From NCBI GenBank assembly GCA_039090855.1, contig CM077022.1, positions 75,230,971 to 75,294,970 on the forward strand: 64,000 bases of DNA. The letters are read 5' to 3'. The translations under genes and the position numbers were made by a program. How positions within the stretch are numbered: the stretch's first letter is position 1; each line of letters starts with the position of its first letter. This document shows positions 24,535 through 36,456 of the stretch, in pieces. The notes under the pieces were generated by a model, which had not been told where the DNA came from, did not search any database, and was given only the letters and a program-made list of their open reading frames with translations. The stretch is from Macrothele yani (taxonomy: Eukaryota > Arthropoda > Arachnida > Araneae > Macrothelidae).

Positions 24535-25824
24535 TTGGGTTGATGCCCAAGTTCATGCTGTTTTATTTCATGAGTGTTTCCCAGGTCTTAAGTGACGGTG
24601 CAGATGGCCAGTTGCATATCAAAATGTAGCCAGTAATATTGTGCATCTAAATCACATAGCGTTGTGTGATTGTGGCTAATGGTTTTTTGGTTTTCAGGTC
24701 CGGAAGGATGGAGTGTCAAGTAGAGATGAATGAACATTTCTGACATCTGTTCTTCTACGAGTTCAACAAGAGATCCACAGCTGCGGAGGCTACTCGACAA
24801 ATTTGTGCTGTGTAAGGGGAGGATGTTATTGCTCCAAGGACAGCCAGCAAATGGTTTGAGCGGTTCTGAGGTGGAAATTTTGACCTCAACGACTATCCAT
24901 GCTCAGGTTGTCCATCTCACTTTGATGAGGATCATTTGAAACATCTCATCCCCTTCGATCCGCGTCAAAACACACGCGAATTGGCCACTGAGATCAGGTC
25001 ACAGTGGTGCGACACCTAGAACGTGTGGGTAAAGGTCCAGAAATTGGGGTCTTGGGTGCCTCACACTCTCACCAAGGACAACAAGAATCAGCGTGTTGCC
25101 ACATGTGGTTCCTTACTTGCAAGTTGTCATCAATGTTCTCAGCAACACAAACGCTTTCTGTCACATATTGTTACTGGATATGAAAAGTGGGGCATGAACC
25201 TGAATTTCAGGCATCGGAGGGAATGGTCAAGCCCAAACAAGATGCCCACACCACGTCCAAAACAGGATCTTCATCCTGTAAAGTTCATGTTGTGTGTCTG
25301 GTGGGACATGGAAGGCATTACTTATTCACCGGAAAATGTTGCTGAGAAATCGGACCATCAATGCTGCACTCTACTGTGAGCAACTCCACTGTGTGGAAGG
25401 AGCAATTCAGCAGAAACGACCACATCGGCGCCGTGGTGTCCTTCTCCAACATGATAATGCACGTCCTCACAGTGCAAACATGATCAAACTGGCCATTCAG
25501 GACATGAAATGGGAGATCCTTCCACATCCGGCCTATTCCCCAGATGTCGCCCCTGCAGACTACCACCTGTTCCAATCTTTGTCGAATGAACTCTGTAGCA
25601 GAACATTCAACAATGATGTTGATCTCCAGAATTTCCTTGACGATTTCTTCACAGCAAAACCTGCAAGTTTTTTCAAGAATGGCATTGCAGACCTATCCAG
25701 ACGTTGGGACACCATCATAAACAATGGGGGAGATACATAGTTGATTTATTACATTTTCCCTTCTGATGTAATACATTCCTGTAGTGTGATGAAAACAACG
25801 GCATGAACTTATGCATCAACCCAA
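24535..25824 (+). mobile_element. mariner element, 1.29 kb
   Basis: The inverted repeats match at 22 of 24 bases: TTGGGTTGATGCCCAAGTTC at the left against TTGGGTTGATGCATAAGTTC from the right. TA flanks both ends. It lies inside the 3.8 kb insert. Confidence 0.9.
24726..25740 (+). pseudogene. mariner transposase (SETMAR-like group), inactive
   Basis: The start region gives FYEFNKRSTAAEATRQICAV, DVIAPRTASKWFERF and FDLNDYPCSGCPS, the mariner HTH part, with stops and a frameshift. The first catalytic site reads VTGYEKW where mariners have VTGDEKW, so the first Asp is Tyr. The second Asp (LLQHDNARPHSA) and third Asp (SPDVAPADYHLF) are intact with 34 residues between them, a DD34D arrangement. 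The last 148 codons are open and end with RRWDTIINNGGDT. Loss of the first Asp alone would abolish catalysis. Confidence 0.92.
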
Positions 25825-26259
25825 TATTATACTCTAGCTATATTTTAAATTTGTACTCACCAGAAAACACAGTATGAACAAAAATTTCCAAAATGAAGTG
25901 AAAGAAAATAACAGGGAAACCTTAAATCCAAGGGCTATGCATACAGCTGCATTCATCAGTGATCAAGGCAATCTAACTGGGCATGATTACAAAACTATTA
26001 GAAGATGGAAAATGATTAGTCAGCTCAGAAAATACTAAGAAGCAAATTTGATTAAAGTTTCTGATATCAGAAAGCAATCTGATTTTACGGCAAATTTTTA
26101 CATGAAGCACTCATTAGCAAATTTCAGTAAAGGTCAAAATAAGCACAAAAAAAATCAGCTACTTATAAAAACATCAGATACCTACTTTCACCAGTGACTA
26201 AAAAGTATGTTATGAAAATCAACAAACGGCGCACAAAAAGTTTTTCATATCAGAAGGAA

Positions 26260-27420
26260 AGTATCAGAAACAGATTTTCAAATTGAACATTGAAAAGAAG
26301 AGATATAGAAGGAAACATGATATAACTATGCCTTCTAGTGGAAGAATTATGCATAATGGAAAAGTTGAAAACGGATGAAAAGTATCCTTCACAGTAAAAG
26401 CTATCCTAAGGAAAAATAACTTTTCAAATAAGTCTCCCGGAAGCAGAGATAGCAAAAAGAAGGTTCTGACCTTAACTCCCCCTAGGGGGAAAGTTGTGCA
26501 TTATTTAAAGAGGATTTTTTTATTGTAGCAAAATATCTTATTTCTCGCTATCTTCATAGTAGAAAATGGCATACACTAAAAAAAATTATCAATAGGGTTT
26601 TTAGAAGCGGAGATATTGCTGTAAACAGAGACGAACTTACGCCCTCTAGTGGTACACTTGTACGTTAAGAAAAATTTGAAATTATATGGGAAACATTTCG
26701 TACCGAAAATCCTCTGCAACAAAAGAATTTTTCAAATTGGACTCATAAAAACAAAGATATTGACAAAAATAAGATATACATCTATTTCCCCTGGTGGAAA
26801 AACTATGCACTATTTCTCAAGCAGGAGATATTCTTAAAAGGTTTTCCGAAGTGAGCGGTATCGGTTCACAAAAGAATTTTTTCAATTGAGTTTTTAGAAG
26901 CTCAGATTTTGTTGCAAATACATCAGAAGCAGAAATAAACACTTATGCCCCAGGTGGCCAAACCAATCTTTACCAAAAAAAATGAGAAATTATATGCAAA
27001 ACATTTTCTATCAGGAGCTGTATCCGACGCAGGAAGAATTTTTCAAATTGGACTTTTAGAATCAGAGATATCAGGAAAAAACATGATTTTACCCTTACGC
27101 CCCTAGCGGAAAATCTGTGCGTAACTTGAAAAAGTTATTGTACCTAAATTAGTCTTCAATATAAATGGCATCGAAAGGAAAAATAATTTTTTCAATCAGA
27201 TATTTAGAAGCAAATATACGTATGAAATAAAATGTATTTTGAATTCAACATCTGCAGTTGCACCCTCTAGCGGCAAAGTTGTACATCAGAAAAACCCCAA
27301 AATGCAAGGATCATCATTCTCACATTTCAAGCTTCTCAATGCAAAAAGAATTTTACAAATTAAACTAATAGTTGCAGAGATATGGCGTCCGCAGTTAGAC
27401 AGACGAAGTTATAACATTCT
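26260..27420. repeat. Tandem array, 7 units of 145-164 bp
   Basis: Two blocks recur in every unit: TTTTTCAAATTGGACTTTTA with AGAAGCAGAGATA, and about 50 bp later a GCCCTCTAGTGG-like core followed by AAAGTTGTGCAT. The cores start at 26330, 26478, 26641, 26786, 26946, 27098 and 27262. Spacings are 148, 163, 145, 160, 152 and 164, an alternation that suggests a dimer of about 310 bp. Units are clearly diverged. An eighth copy of the first block lies near 27352 without a core. Confidence 0.85.
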
Positions 27421-28351
27421 GTAAGCACGATCTTCTACAGAAGACGCGCTAATAACGCAGCTTCAGTATTGCTAACAGACAAGAAAACCAACAGCTCCTA
27501 CCCCCGCATTTTGCAAGGGGTGGAGAGGAAATTTGTCAGACATAAGTTATATCACTGTAAAATCCTCAACTACAAAACATCGCGATGGGACAAAATGGCA
27601 GGATTGGATAAAATTCCAGGACATGTAACATAATTTAAGGACATTTCCAGGACTTTTACAGGACAACATGGAATTCCAGGACTTTTCCAGGACGCATACA
27701 AATCATGTCCAAGGTAGTCCTATGTACCACCCCTCACAGCTCAATGGTACATCAATGACATTCTACGACCTGTTTTGTTGCCACTCCTGTCATAGCATCC
27801 CCAACCAATTTTCAACAGGATAATGTCTAGCCACACACGGTACAACTCTCCTAGGCCTGCCTCCACAATGTTGACACCCTTCTATGGTCAGCCCAATCAC
27901 CCGACATCTCGCAGATCAAACAGGTTTGGGACATGATGGGACACCACCTACGCCCATCCTGGAATGTCGACAAACTGGCTCACAATTCGGATACCATCTG
28001 GCATGCTATACCTCAGGACAGTATTTGTGAACTGTATAAGTCTATGCCATCCCAGGTAACCGCTTGTATCTGAGCTAGAAGTGGCACTACAACGCACTGA
28101 CTTGTTCCACTCTTGTAGCTGTTTTATCTGAACAAATGGCACAACTGCTCTGGAATTGCAAAAATGCTCAACTGCTCTGGAATTACAATAATTTCCTTTC
28201 TTATACATGTACATTGCATCAATTTTCATCTCGATTGGCTGATTCTTTCTGCATGCTTCATTTTTCGTTGTTTTTTTTTGCAAAGAGTATGTCCAAAGGT
28301 AGTAAAATGACGTGAAAATACCACAAACTTGAAACCATATGGTCTTCCATA

Positions 28352-28704
28352 GCAGTGTTAGAATTAGAAGTAAATCTTCTACTGGCTCAGTGGACAAGTA
28401 GAATTTGCAAAGCACTGGTCCAACAAAATGTTTACTGGTCCATACAAAAAAATAATAAAAAAAATTAAAGACATTTGCAATATATGTAGAAAATTTCAAT
28501 ATTTGTATTTAAACCTATCATTAGTTTGCAGCCTAAAAAGAAACCCCATACAGCAAAGAAAAAGAAATTCATATTTTAACTTGTGACAAATTAGAATAAA
28601 AAAAAAACTTGCTGGCCATCTGGGGCCAGTAAAATCAATAGTTCAGTGGTCCAGTGGAAATTTTACTGGCCAATGGCCAGTGGACCACTAGGTAATTCAA
28701 ATGC
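28352..28704. mobile_element. Possible hAT-like short element
   Basis: GGCCAGTGG-type palindromic blocks near both ends (CTACTGGCTCAGTGG; TGGCCAATGGCCAGTGG) and weak inverted ends (TTAGAATTAG; TTTGAATTAC). No target duplication is found. It lies just right of the split Tc1-like element. Confidence 0.35.
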
Positions 28705-29616
28705 TGAATAATTTACTTCTGATTTATAGTCTTATTCCACTACTTTCCAATGTACCATAATTCTCGGTTCTTAACTGAAAAATGTATAATCATTACCCCT
28801 CTTAAGTGAATTACGATTTGCAAATTTTTGCAACTTTTAACTCTGCAACCATTTTAAAAAACAAGTACTCTGTATCTATTTTAAAAACAAGTTTTAAAGT
28901 ACTTTAAAAAATAAGTAGGGAGTTTTATGTCTCTGCAAACTCAGAAGAGTATTTTGTGGAAGTCTTAGATTTTCATACCATCCCCTGTTTAGATACAGTT
29001 TCAAATTTTGCAATTTTTGAAAATCTGGCAACTTTAGACCCCTCGTTTAGCATGAAGGAATTGTATAAGCCAACATTTATTTGTTTCAGCTTAAACAGTA
29101 CTCCTTGTAGGCAAAAAATAAGCCAAATATTTTTTTTATTTTTTTTCCAAGTCCCTTATAAGAGCTGTAATGGAACAATAACTAAGAATTCGATTTCAAT
29201 CTTGAATTTGAGTTAAAGATTTATCTTCATATTATTTTTTTAGTAAATATATTTTTATTTTTTTTTATACACGGACCTGTGCTCTAAAATGAGACCAGTT
29301 GGACTGCTCTGCCATTTATTGTTTTTGTGCAGTTAAAAAAAGCAAAAAGACTTGTCTGGGGGTGATTTTTCTACTTCGCAGCAGCCATTTTAGCTGGTAA
29401 ATTCAAAGGGGCGGGCGTTTAAAAATCAAACCCCAGATCTCAAAATATGATTTTCCAGATGGATGAAAAATGATTTTTTTTTAAATATATCAGCAACCAC
29501 CTCCGGGTGATTTTCCACGGAATGACCCAGAGATTAATATGCAATTGATACATAATTATCTCATTAGTACACTATCAGTAGGCTACACACATATTATAAA
29601 GTATGATTGAGATATA
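28705..29616. other. No gene; one repeat end
   Basis: AT-rich. Near 29510-29530 the words GATTTTCCACGGAATGACCC match the end of the long-armed family at 20.8 kb. Nothing else is assigned. Confidence 0.35.
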
Positions 29617-30125
29617 CGCTATATTGACAAAAGTCACCGGACACCCCCTTCAAAAGCAAATGAACGGATCCGCTGCATTGTTAAGATGTGCGGTACAGCT
29701 GCAAACGGTATAAAAACAAGCCTCAGCTGACCCTCGATCATATCGCACTGTGAGGTTGAGTGAAAATGCTGCGGCAGGAGAGAACCGACTTTGAGAAAGG
29801 AAAGATTGTTGGGTGCTATATTAGTGGGTTGTCCATAAGAGAAACCGAGAAGCATTTAAACATACCCAAGCCAACAGTTTTGGATGTACTGACTAAGTGG
29901 AAGACACATGGCGTGCCTGAAACACCAAAACGTACCGGCAGACCAAAGAAAATCAGTGATACTGAATGGAAGCGCATACCTATTGCTGTGTTCTAAAACC
30001 TTGTCTAAAGCATGTCTCAAAGGGTCATTAAGGCCAAAGGTGGACCGACACCGTACTAATGTATGTCAATAACTGCTATGTTGCGTTTCTCTTCTAGGTG
30101 TCTGGTGACTTTTGTCAATATAGTG
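29617..30125 (+). mobile_element. Tc1-like deletion derivative
   Basis: Inverted ends CTATATTGACAAAAGTCACC with near-perfect match at the right end, flanked by TA at 29615-29616 and 30126-30127. The interior keeps only the first part of a transposase from the ATG at 29766 to about 29996: ERTDFEKGKIVGCYISGLSI, then PKPTVLDVLTKWKTHG and TGRPKKIS. This is the bipartite HTH and GRPKK segment of Tc1 transposases. The catalytic domain is deleted, leaving about 509 bp. Confidence 0.9.
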
Positions 30126-30711
30126 TACATTGCAGTTACTTTTTACTGTAACATAGGTTTTGACACTAAATTTTTGTACCAACATATTAAAATACTTTAA
30201 AAAGGGAAATTTTAAGTCTTAAGTGAGGCTCTAGTATTTTCGTTTCTCTCCCTTTTCTTCTTGCAGTTATTACCAATCCTAATCCTACAGTATTTTTACC
30301 ATACTTTTTCCTAACAGAAGAGGGGTTCAGGGATGCGAAAACACAAAAATGGGTGAAACAGTGATCAGTTAAATCAGAATATACAGGTGGTCATCCTTGT
30401 GGGGCCACTTATTCACCCCTTGAAAATTTTTAGGTGATGCCCAAGTTACAATAACTGGGAGGAGGGGGGATCTGTAAAATACATTTTCCATAAAATAAGT
30501 AGAATTTTTCTAAATTTTACAGGTGCACCATAAAACTTGGGAGATATGTCCATTGAAGTATGTTTTGCACTTCTTTACATGAACAGCAATGTCCCTCTCT
30601 TTTCCCATCAAGCAATATAGTAATACCATACAGGCATATGCTACAAAGTACAAATTTATATAATTCCTCTGATTTTAAAATAAATGGAAAACCCTCTGAA
30701 TATGTATTCTT

Positions 30712-31200
30712 GAATGCTTGAAAGTTATACAGGGGTTGGACAGAATGTTAATACCACACTCAGAGATGTGACTTTTAATGCATCTGCGTATGTCACAATA
30801 CGCAAAGATATCCACCACTTTTTGGTTGTAATAGCTTTGTTTAGAACCTCAAGGTCCTGTGTAAGTGCATTTAAAGTGTCTTGTTGCAAAATTTCTTTCA
30901 GGGTGATGACGAAATAAGCGACCTAATGGACTTCGAAAGAGGGCTAATTGTTTGGTGGCCGGCTAGTTGGTGCCACCGTGATAACAGTCGCTAGGGTAGT
31001 GAGGGTATCGAGAGCTAGCATCCTGACAGCATACCGTGTTCATGGCAAAAATTTGTCTGCGAAACACAAAAGCTGCCAGAAAACGACCCTGACTGATAGA
31101 CAGGAGAAGAGCATTAAAGATGATTGTTACCCGTAAATAATTAGACCACAGCGCCGAAAATTATTACGGAGCTCAATCTGTATCTCCAGACCCCAAAATA
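30712..31200 (+). pseudogene. Tc1-like transposase N-terminal fragment
   Basis: Frames give LMDFERGLIV, then GRLVGATVITVARVVRVSRA then SILTAYRVHGK, then KTTLTDRQEKSIK and TAPKIITELN. This is the Tc1 DNA-binding region. It stops abruptly at 31200, where an hAT-like end (CAGGGTTCCCACTC) begins. Confidence 0.7.
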
Positions 31201-31290
31201 CAGGGTTCCCACTCAATTTCAGAAATGAGTTTCCCTGACTTTTCCAGGTTTTCCAGAAAAATTTCCACAAAATTCCAAACCATACTTTTA
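31201..31290. mobile_element. hAT-like terminus
   Basis: CAGGGTTCCCACTCAATTTC followed by TTTTCCAGGTTTTCCAG-type subterminal repeats, like the 55.8 kb element. It interrupts a Tc1-like reading frame. The other end was not found. Confidence 0.5.
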
Positions 31291-31469
31291 CAATTCACGG
31301 CACTTTTACAGTAGAAAAACTATGATTTCTACTCAACATGCAGTAAAATCGACCTGAGCAAAGATTATCCTAAGCGTATGAAAATAACAGATTAACAATA
31401 AAACCATATACCTTACTAGTAATTAGCAATATTTTTTTTAATTGGAGAATTATTTTTTTTCATTTAGCA

Positions 31470-31686
31470 TTTTTTTTTATTGGAGGTTTAACAACTACCG
31501 TGGGCAACTCAATGGGTTATAAGCAGTCTCCCGTCCCTAATTTAGGGTCACTGGTTCCAGGGAAGGCAAAGAGCCAGTGCCGTACGACAAGCACAACATC
31601 CATGCCTCACCGGGATTCGAACCGGGACCCCTTTCCGGATGAAAGATCCGAAGCCATCGCTTAGACCACTGCGCCACTGGAGTGGC
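31470..31686 (-). mobile_element. tRNA-derived SINE
   Basis: Full-length copy in reverse orientation, with the T-run (its A tail) at the left and the tRNA-like head at the right. The plus strand shows CCACTGCGCCACTGG (A box region) and GGGATTCGAACCGGG (B box). Body landmarks are CCCTAATTTAGGGTCACTGG and GTTTAACAACTACCGTG. Similar AATTAGCAAT words lie on both sides. Confidence 0.85.
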
Positions 31687-31798
31687 ATAATTAGCAATCA
31701 AAATATTTTAAAATACAATTAAAGCTCAATTTTATGATTCAGTGAACTGGCAAAAATAATCGCTAAATTGGGGGTATCATTAAACTGGGGAACTTTGG

Positions 31799-31860
31799 CA
31801 AAATTGGGACCCTAAGGAATTGGCAATACAGCCAATTAATTCCTTAGGGTCCCAATTTTG
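31799..31860. repeat. Short hairpin
   Basis: CAAAATTGGGACCCTAAGG with AATT pairs exactly with AATTCCTTAGGGTCCCAATT and the adjacent TTG. The loop is about 15 bases. It may be a small inverted-repeat insertion or a folded transcript. Confidence 0.7.
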
Positions 31861-33099
31861 CATTCCTTAGAAAAATAAATTACTAGAAAAATAACTTACA
31901 CTGCTTGGAAAAATAAATTACTCTTACATGTACACAATCTTTTTTTTAGTTCGGTAATTTCTTCGATTTTTTTTGCTTTGAATGCTTTTTTCTAGAAACT
32001 TAGAAAGTTATTATGAGTTTATTCAGGAATAAATACAAAATTATGTTAAATTTTGTCAAATTTTCGGATAAGAACCCTATCCTTTTTCAGGACAACAACA
32101 GTATACAGTGTTGCCATTCACCCACCCCAACTACATTAAAGAAAATGTGGTCAAACAAATCACATGGAGACACGAGACACATAACTCACTTCCCAAAGAT
32201 AAGATACACCAAAGTGAAGAACTTAAGAGATTACGAATAACAAATAACTACCCCCCCCACCACCCCTGGTGAAAAATACTTTAAAAAAGAAAAAACGTAA
32301 CCAAAGTAATAAAAAAAATTAAACGATCATGACAAGGAAAATTAAAATCTTTGTACCCTAAGCAACCAAACAACATAACTTGCATTCTGATTTAAGTGTC
32401 AGCTTACAAAGTGGCCGGCCAGGCATGATACGTATGCTACTTCCATTCAGACTGAGAGTGCCCAGTAAAGTCTGTGATGCCAGAGTTCCTTCAAGCCCCA
32501 GGTGCAAGTCTTTGAGCCCTAACTTCAGCATGGAAAAAAATAGCCTTCTCTTTCTTGAAGAGTGAATCTATAAATAGATCACACCCACCTCGGAGAGGAT
32601 TGTTTTTCTTCACATGTGAGGTGGATGACAGAAAATGCGTATGCTCATTAATTGGAGTTTTAAAAAATGCAAGCAAATTCTGAAGTTAGTAATGAAAAAA
32701 TGAATTTGGCCACCAGTTCATGTGGAAAGGCAATTTTTTGAGCCTGGTGACTAGTGTGTCGACAGCTCATTTTTGCCTTTAGCAACTGGCTCAAGCCATT
32801 TGAAGGTGGAGCATCAACCAAATAGCAAGCTGCTTGCAAAACAACAGCAAACGTGAGAAGACAGCAACGTGCTGGGAGGAACAAAAGTAGAAGTTTCAGT
32901 GCCTCTGATCATCTGGTGAGAAAGAGAAAAACATGGCATATTAATGCATTGTGTAGTAGTTCAATTGGCAGATGATTTCCCTTAATTTTCCAAGTATTAT
33001 CTATAATGCTATGATTTCCCTTAATTTTCTAAGTATTATGTATAATGCTGTAAAGTTGGCTGAAAATTTGGAAGAATTACAGAAAATCCGTAATAGCAG
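31861..33099. other. No recognisable gene
   Basis: About 32540-32600 is similar in reverse orientation to 37690-37735 (shared TATAGATTCACTCTTCAAGAA). Direct repeats of GATTTCCCTTAATTTTC occur near 32967 and 33012. No gene is recognised. Confidence 0.35.
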
Positions 33100-33760
33100 C
33101 TCTGCATCCTGATACACAATCACCATTAGGTCAACACTTGATCTGAAACAATGCCTATGAAGGATCTGGCAATAAAGGTATGGTCAACAGGGATGTGAGG
33201 TGCCAGTGGTGATGCCCATGTGAGTAATCCTCATACCGTATAAAAAGGCATTATCAGCCTCTTTCTGTCCAACCGTGTGGACTGGTTCCAGTTGGTCACA
33301 CAAGCACACCACACAGCATTGAATATCAACACAAGAGAAAGGATCTGGCAATAAAGGTATGTTCAACAGGAATGTGAGGTGCCAGTGGTGATGCCCATGT
33401 GAGTAATCCTCATACCGTATAAAAAGGCATTATCAGCCTCTTTCCGTCCAACCGTGTGGACTGGTTCCAGTTGGTCACACAAGCACACCACACAGCATTG
33501 AATATCAACACAAGAGTTGGAACTTGGACCCATCTGACCACAACCGTTTTCCATTCACCCAATGTCTAGTCACAGTGCTCCTGTGCCCATTTCAGGCAAA
33601 GCTGTTGACAGTCTGTCCACGTGAACTAGCAGTAGACTCCTTAGGCCCATCCTCAAGAGTGTCTGCTGGATTGTGTTTTCAGTAACATCCCTCTCTGCTT
33701 CCAAGTTCTAATCTGCCTAACCATGGGACTGAAAGCCATCTGTTATCTTAGACAGCATGG
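33100..33760 (-). pseudogene. Tc1-like transposase fragment (probable)
   Basis: The minus strand gives WKHNPADTLEDGPKESTASS followed by RQ-like and HWVNGKRLWSDGSKFQL residues. WSDGSKF resembles the WSDESKF block with the first catalytic Asp. Downstream residues are degenerate. An almost identical 179 bp duplication lies in it. Confidence 0.45.
33160..33516. repeat. Two tandem copies, period 179 bp
   Basis: Units 33160-33337 and 33339-33516 differ at only three positions by eye. The duplication is recent compared with the decayed sequence around it. Confidence 0.9.
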
Positions 33761-33769
33761 GCCAACCAA

Positions 33770-35614
33770 CGTTTACCTAAACTGTTAACCCTTGGAGTTC
33801 CCCCTTTTCAGCACATTGGTGAATGTGTGTTGCTGCTCAGTCCATTTCCACCACAAATTCACTATGGCCCTCTAATGGCGGCAATGCCCACAGTTGTTCT
33901 GCCTTTTTACACTGGAAATCACTCTCTATTCAAAATCTTACAAGTACTTCTCTTTTCCCATTGCATGGGCTTCATATAATTGACAAACTGGTAAGCCCTG
34001 TGCTATATATATATACTGTATATTCTCTGTGCTTGTTGGTGGCCACATTGCTGTGCACTCTGTGACTCATCACAGGTTCATGATCATCTGAAAAAACACA
34101 AAAAGAAATGCAACAGTCATTTCGGGACATGAAAGAACCAATCTCTACCATTTGCAGCACAAATGTCCCATGCAGAGAATTAGAGTAAACAACAAAGTTA
34201 ATTAAGCTAACCAAATATTTCTTCTCTGGCCATGAAATTTCCACGTTCTAGCAACTCCACAGTTGTATCATGCAATGTTACGATAAGAAAGAGATCAAAT
34301 ATGCAAAACTAGGAAGATCACGATTTGGGTCATTAGGTTACATTCCCCTAACAAATATTTCAATGGTGACCAGAATGGAACATAACAAAAAAAAGGGGTA
34401 GGGGTATCCCAGCCCATGGAAACCCATTATCCAAAAAACAAACCATTTATCTCAGTGAAGGTCACCTTATAAAAACCCAAGAGCATCATAACATGCACCA
34501 AAAGTATAAACCCAACAAAACTGAATTGGATTAGCCACAAAGAAGCTTCACAATGTGTACTTTCAACAACTACATACTGCCAAAAAGTACTTTAGGAACA
34601 GCACAATGAAAGATGAAGATCACATAAACTAGTTTCTTCAGATTTTGAGAGTTTCATCACGCTATAGTTGGTTTAAATAGCCTGAATGTTATTTATCAAC
34701 TCAAACAAAAAGATTAACAAGCTCAAAGAGTTTCAACAAACAATACTTTCCAGCGATACATTAAGATTTTTGAAATTTAGAAAAACTTGACATACTGTCA
34801 ATAAAGATTACACATATTTAATTCAAAAATGTTAGGAGCTGGATGTTAATTAAGGTAACTGATGAAATTGTAAAGAGAAAGGCAAATATAAGAAGCTGCC
34901 AGACAATACAGAAAAACACACTTAAATATGATTTTAATACAATGCAATTTTATAATATCTTTAATCTCTTTCAACCAAAGTGGAAAGGGAATTTAGATAC
35001 AGAGTTTTAAAATATGTTACCAAATTAAAAATATACGGAAAAGAGAATCAGACTAAAATTTTTGGCTAAAAATCAATTTTTTTAAGTTCTCAAGTAAAAA
35101 AGCATGAACCATATGCTCGTGGTCTCTGTTGAAGTTCTGCAAAAACAAACCATATATATTGTTCCATTTATCACTCAGTTTGTATTTTGTTACCAAGACA
35201 ATGATCTATGACCTCCTCTATATTTGAGTATTTTAGAAATCAAACTTTAAAAAATCCAAAAACTTGGTTGTTACAGATCTGAAACCAAATCATAGTCTTG
35301 CTAACGAAGGCTGAAAACAAAACAAAAAAAAGCTACCACAAATTTGCATTAAAATATTACCCAACTTAAATGTGTGTGGTTTTTTTTTTCTTTCATATTT
35401 TAATCTGACACAATTGTTTGTGGCGTTGAAATTTTTGGACACACAAATTAGGGTACCTGGGAAGATTTGGTAACTTTCTTGCAGGCACAGTTCAATATAT
35501 ATTCTCCAAAAGATGACAAGAATCAAAATAACTTGAGATACAAAGATGAATTTCCATAAACTTTGCAATATCCAAAAACAAAGTGGTTTCCATAAATGAA
35601 CACTAACAGCATAC
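33770..35614. other. No recognisable gene
   Basis: Unique-looking AT-rich sequence with a short TA tract near 34008. No transposon signal is seen. Confidence 0.35.
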
Positions 35615-35683
35615 CTAAATTCAACAGGTGATTGCCAAGTTGGAGTTCCTAACAGAAGGTCACAAAGTAGAATACCAAAAATC
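35615..35683 (-). CDS. Possible host exon, function uncertain
   Basis: A 69-base segment is bordered on the minus strand by a pyrimidine-rich acceptor (CCTTTTCCTAG) and a GTATGC donor. The frame open across both borders reads FGILLCDLLLGTPTW then QSPVEF. The FGILLxxLLxGTPxW pattern is reminiscent of the middle of a protein-kinase C-lobe. No neighbouring exon could be found to support it. It may be chance. Confidence 0.2.
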
Positions 35684-36179
35684 CTAGGAAAAGGATCATG
35701 CATTTTAGGATGTTTAGAAAATGATCAGCATTCTAAGAACAGAAAAGTTACTCAAACAGAAGAGACAAAGTTCTTCAGTTATACAGGATCATGTTACAAA
35801 ATTTTGGTTATACTCCAAGGAAAAGAACTAAAAAAAGCAACAAGAAATGCCAACTGCCAAATACAAATTTTGAGCTGAAACAGCTGAATAAACTCATTAT
35901 ACTCAACTTAGAATTAACAAATATGTTGGATCAAAGACTGTACAACAAAATTACTATAAGTTCTAATTTCATTTTTAATAGATACCCATGAGTGGTAATG
36001 CTGAACAACTGAACTATGGCGACAACTTTACAAGATTACTAATCCCTTTAAAATTATGTAAGATGGCAGTTTTTCCCCAATGTCTTTAATTGCCTCTCTT
36101 CATTCCTCTTTATCCAACGCGATATAAGTTGGTAAGGCTATGCAAATAGAAACTGAAAATAAAACTAAAAAACAAGATG

Positions 36180-36391
36180 AAAGAATTAATGATATATTGT
36201 CCCTATAAACTTTCTCCACCTTTTTTGGTTCATTGCAACATTTTCTGCTCCTGGCAAATGAATACCTCTATACGACTTATTTTATGGCCCCTTGTTCTAG
36301 GTCTACATGTTTTAAATACAACATCTGCCATGGTAGGCTTTTGCCTCCAATGCAGTGCATATGCCGAAACCACCTAAATGTGTTATTATTA

Positions 36392-36456
<65 letters not shown>

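Larger units (their letters stand above)
23873..27707. mobile_element. hAT-like insert, 3.8 kb, carrying a mariner and a tandem array
   Basis: It interrupts one Tc1-like reading frame, which resumes after it, so its limits are known to within a few bases. Ends resemble each other in inverted orientation (CATGGTTCATACAC; CATGATTTGTATGCG). Both ends hold AATTCCAGGACTTTTCCAGG in direct orientation. The first bases are close to the CAGGGTT start of hAT-like elements. No clean target duplication is visible. No transposase of its own is recognised. Confidence 0.6.
23290..28075 (+). pseudogene. Tc1-like transposase in two pieces
   Basis: The first piece (23290-23872) holds HTH-like traces and VFSDESRFALSTNADISGD (about 23720), the first catalytic Asp. 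It ends in GAISNDSRTP at the insertion. The second piece resumes at about 27710 with YVPPLTAQWYINDILRP, then FQQDNV-stop-PHTVQLS (second Asp). It ends with SPDISQIKQVWDMMGHHL. The expected Glu of the PIExVW motif is Lys, 33 positions after the Asp, so the ancestor would have been DD32E by count. Stops are frequent. The C-terminus runs to about 28075. Confidence 0.8.
22724..28287 (+). mobile_element. Tc1-like element split by two insertions
   Basis: The left end CACTCTTTGCC, A-tract, AATGAAGCACC pairs with the reverse complement of the right end, CTCTTTGC, A-tract, AAATGAAGCA. TA flanks both. Subtracting the inserts at 22837-23147 and 23873-27707 leaves about 1.4 kb, a normal Tc1 length. The amino-terminal half of the transposase lies before the large insert and the catalytic core after it. 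Confidence 0.8.

Noticed and set aside
35615..35683. Host kinase gene
   Set aside because: Only one 69-base segment with plausible splice sites was found and no neighbouring exon supports it; kept as a very low-confidence feature only.
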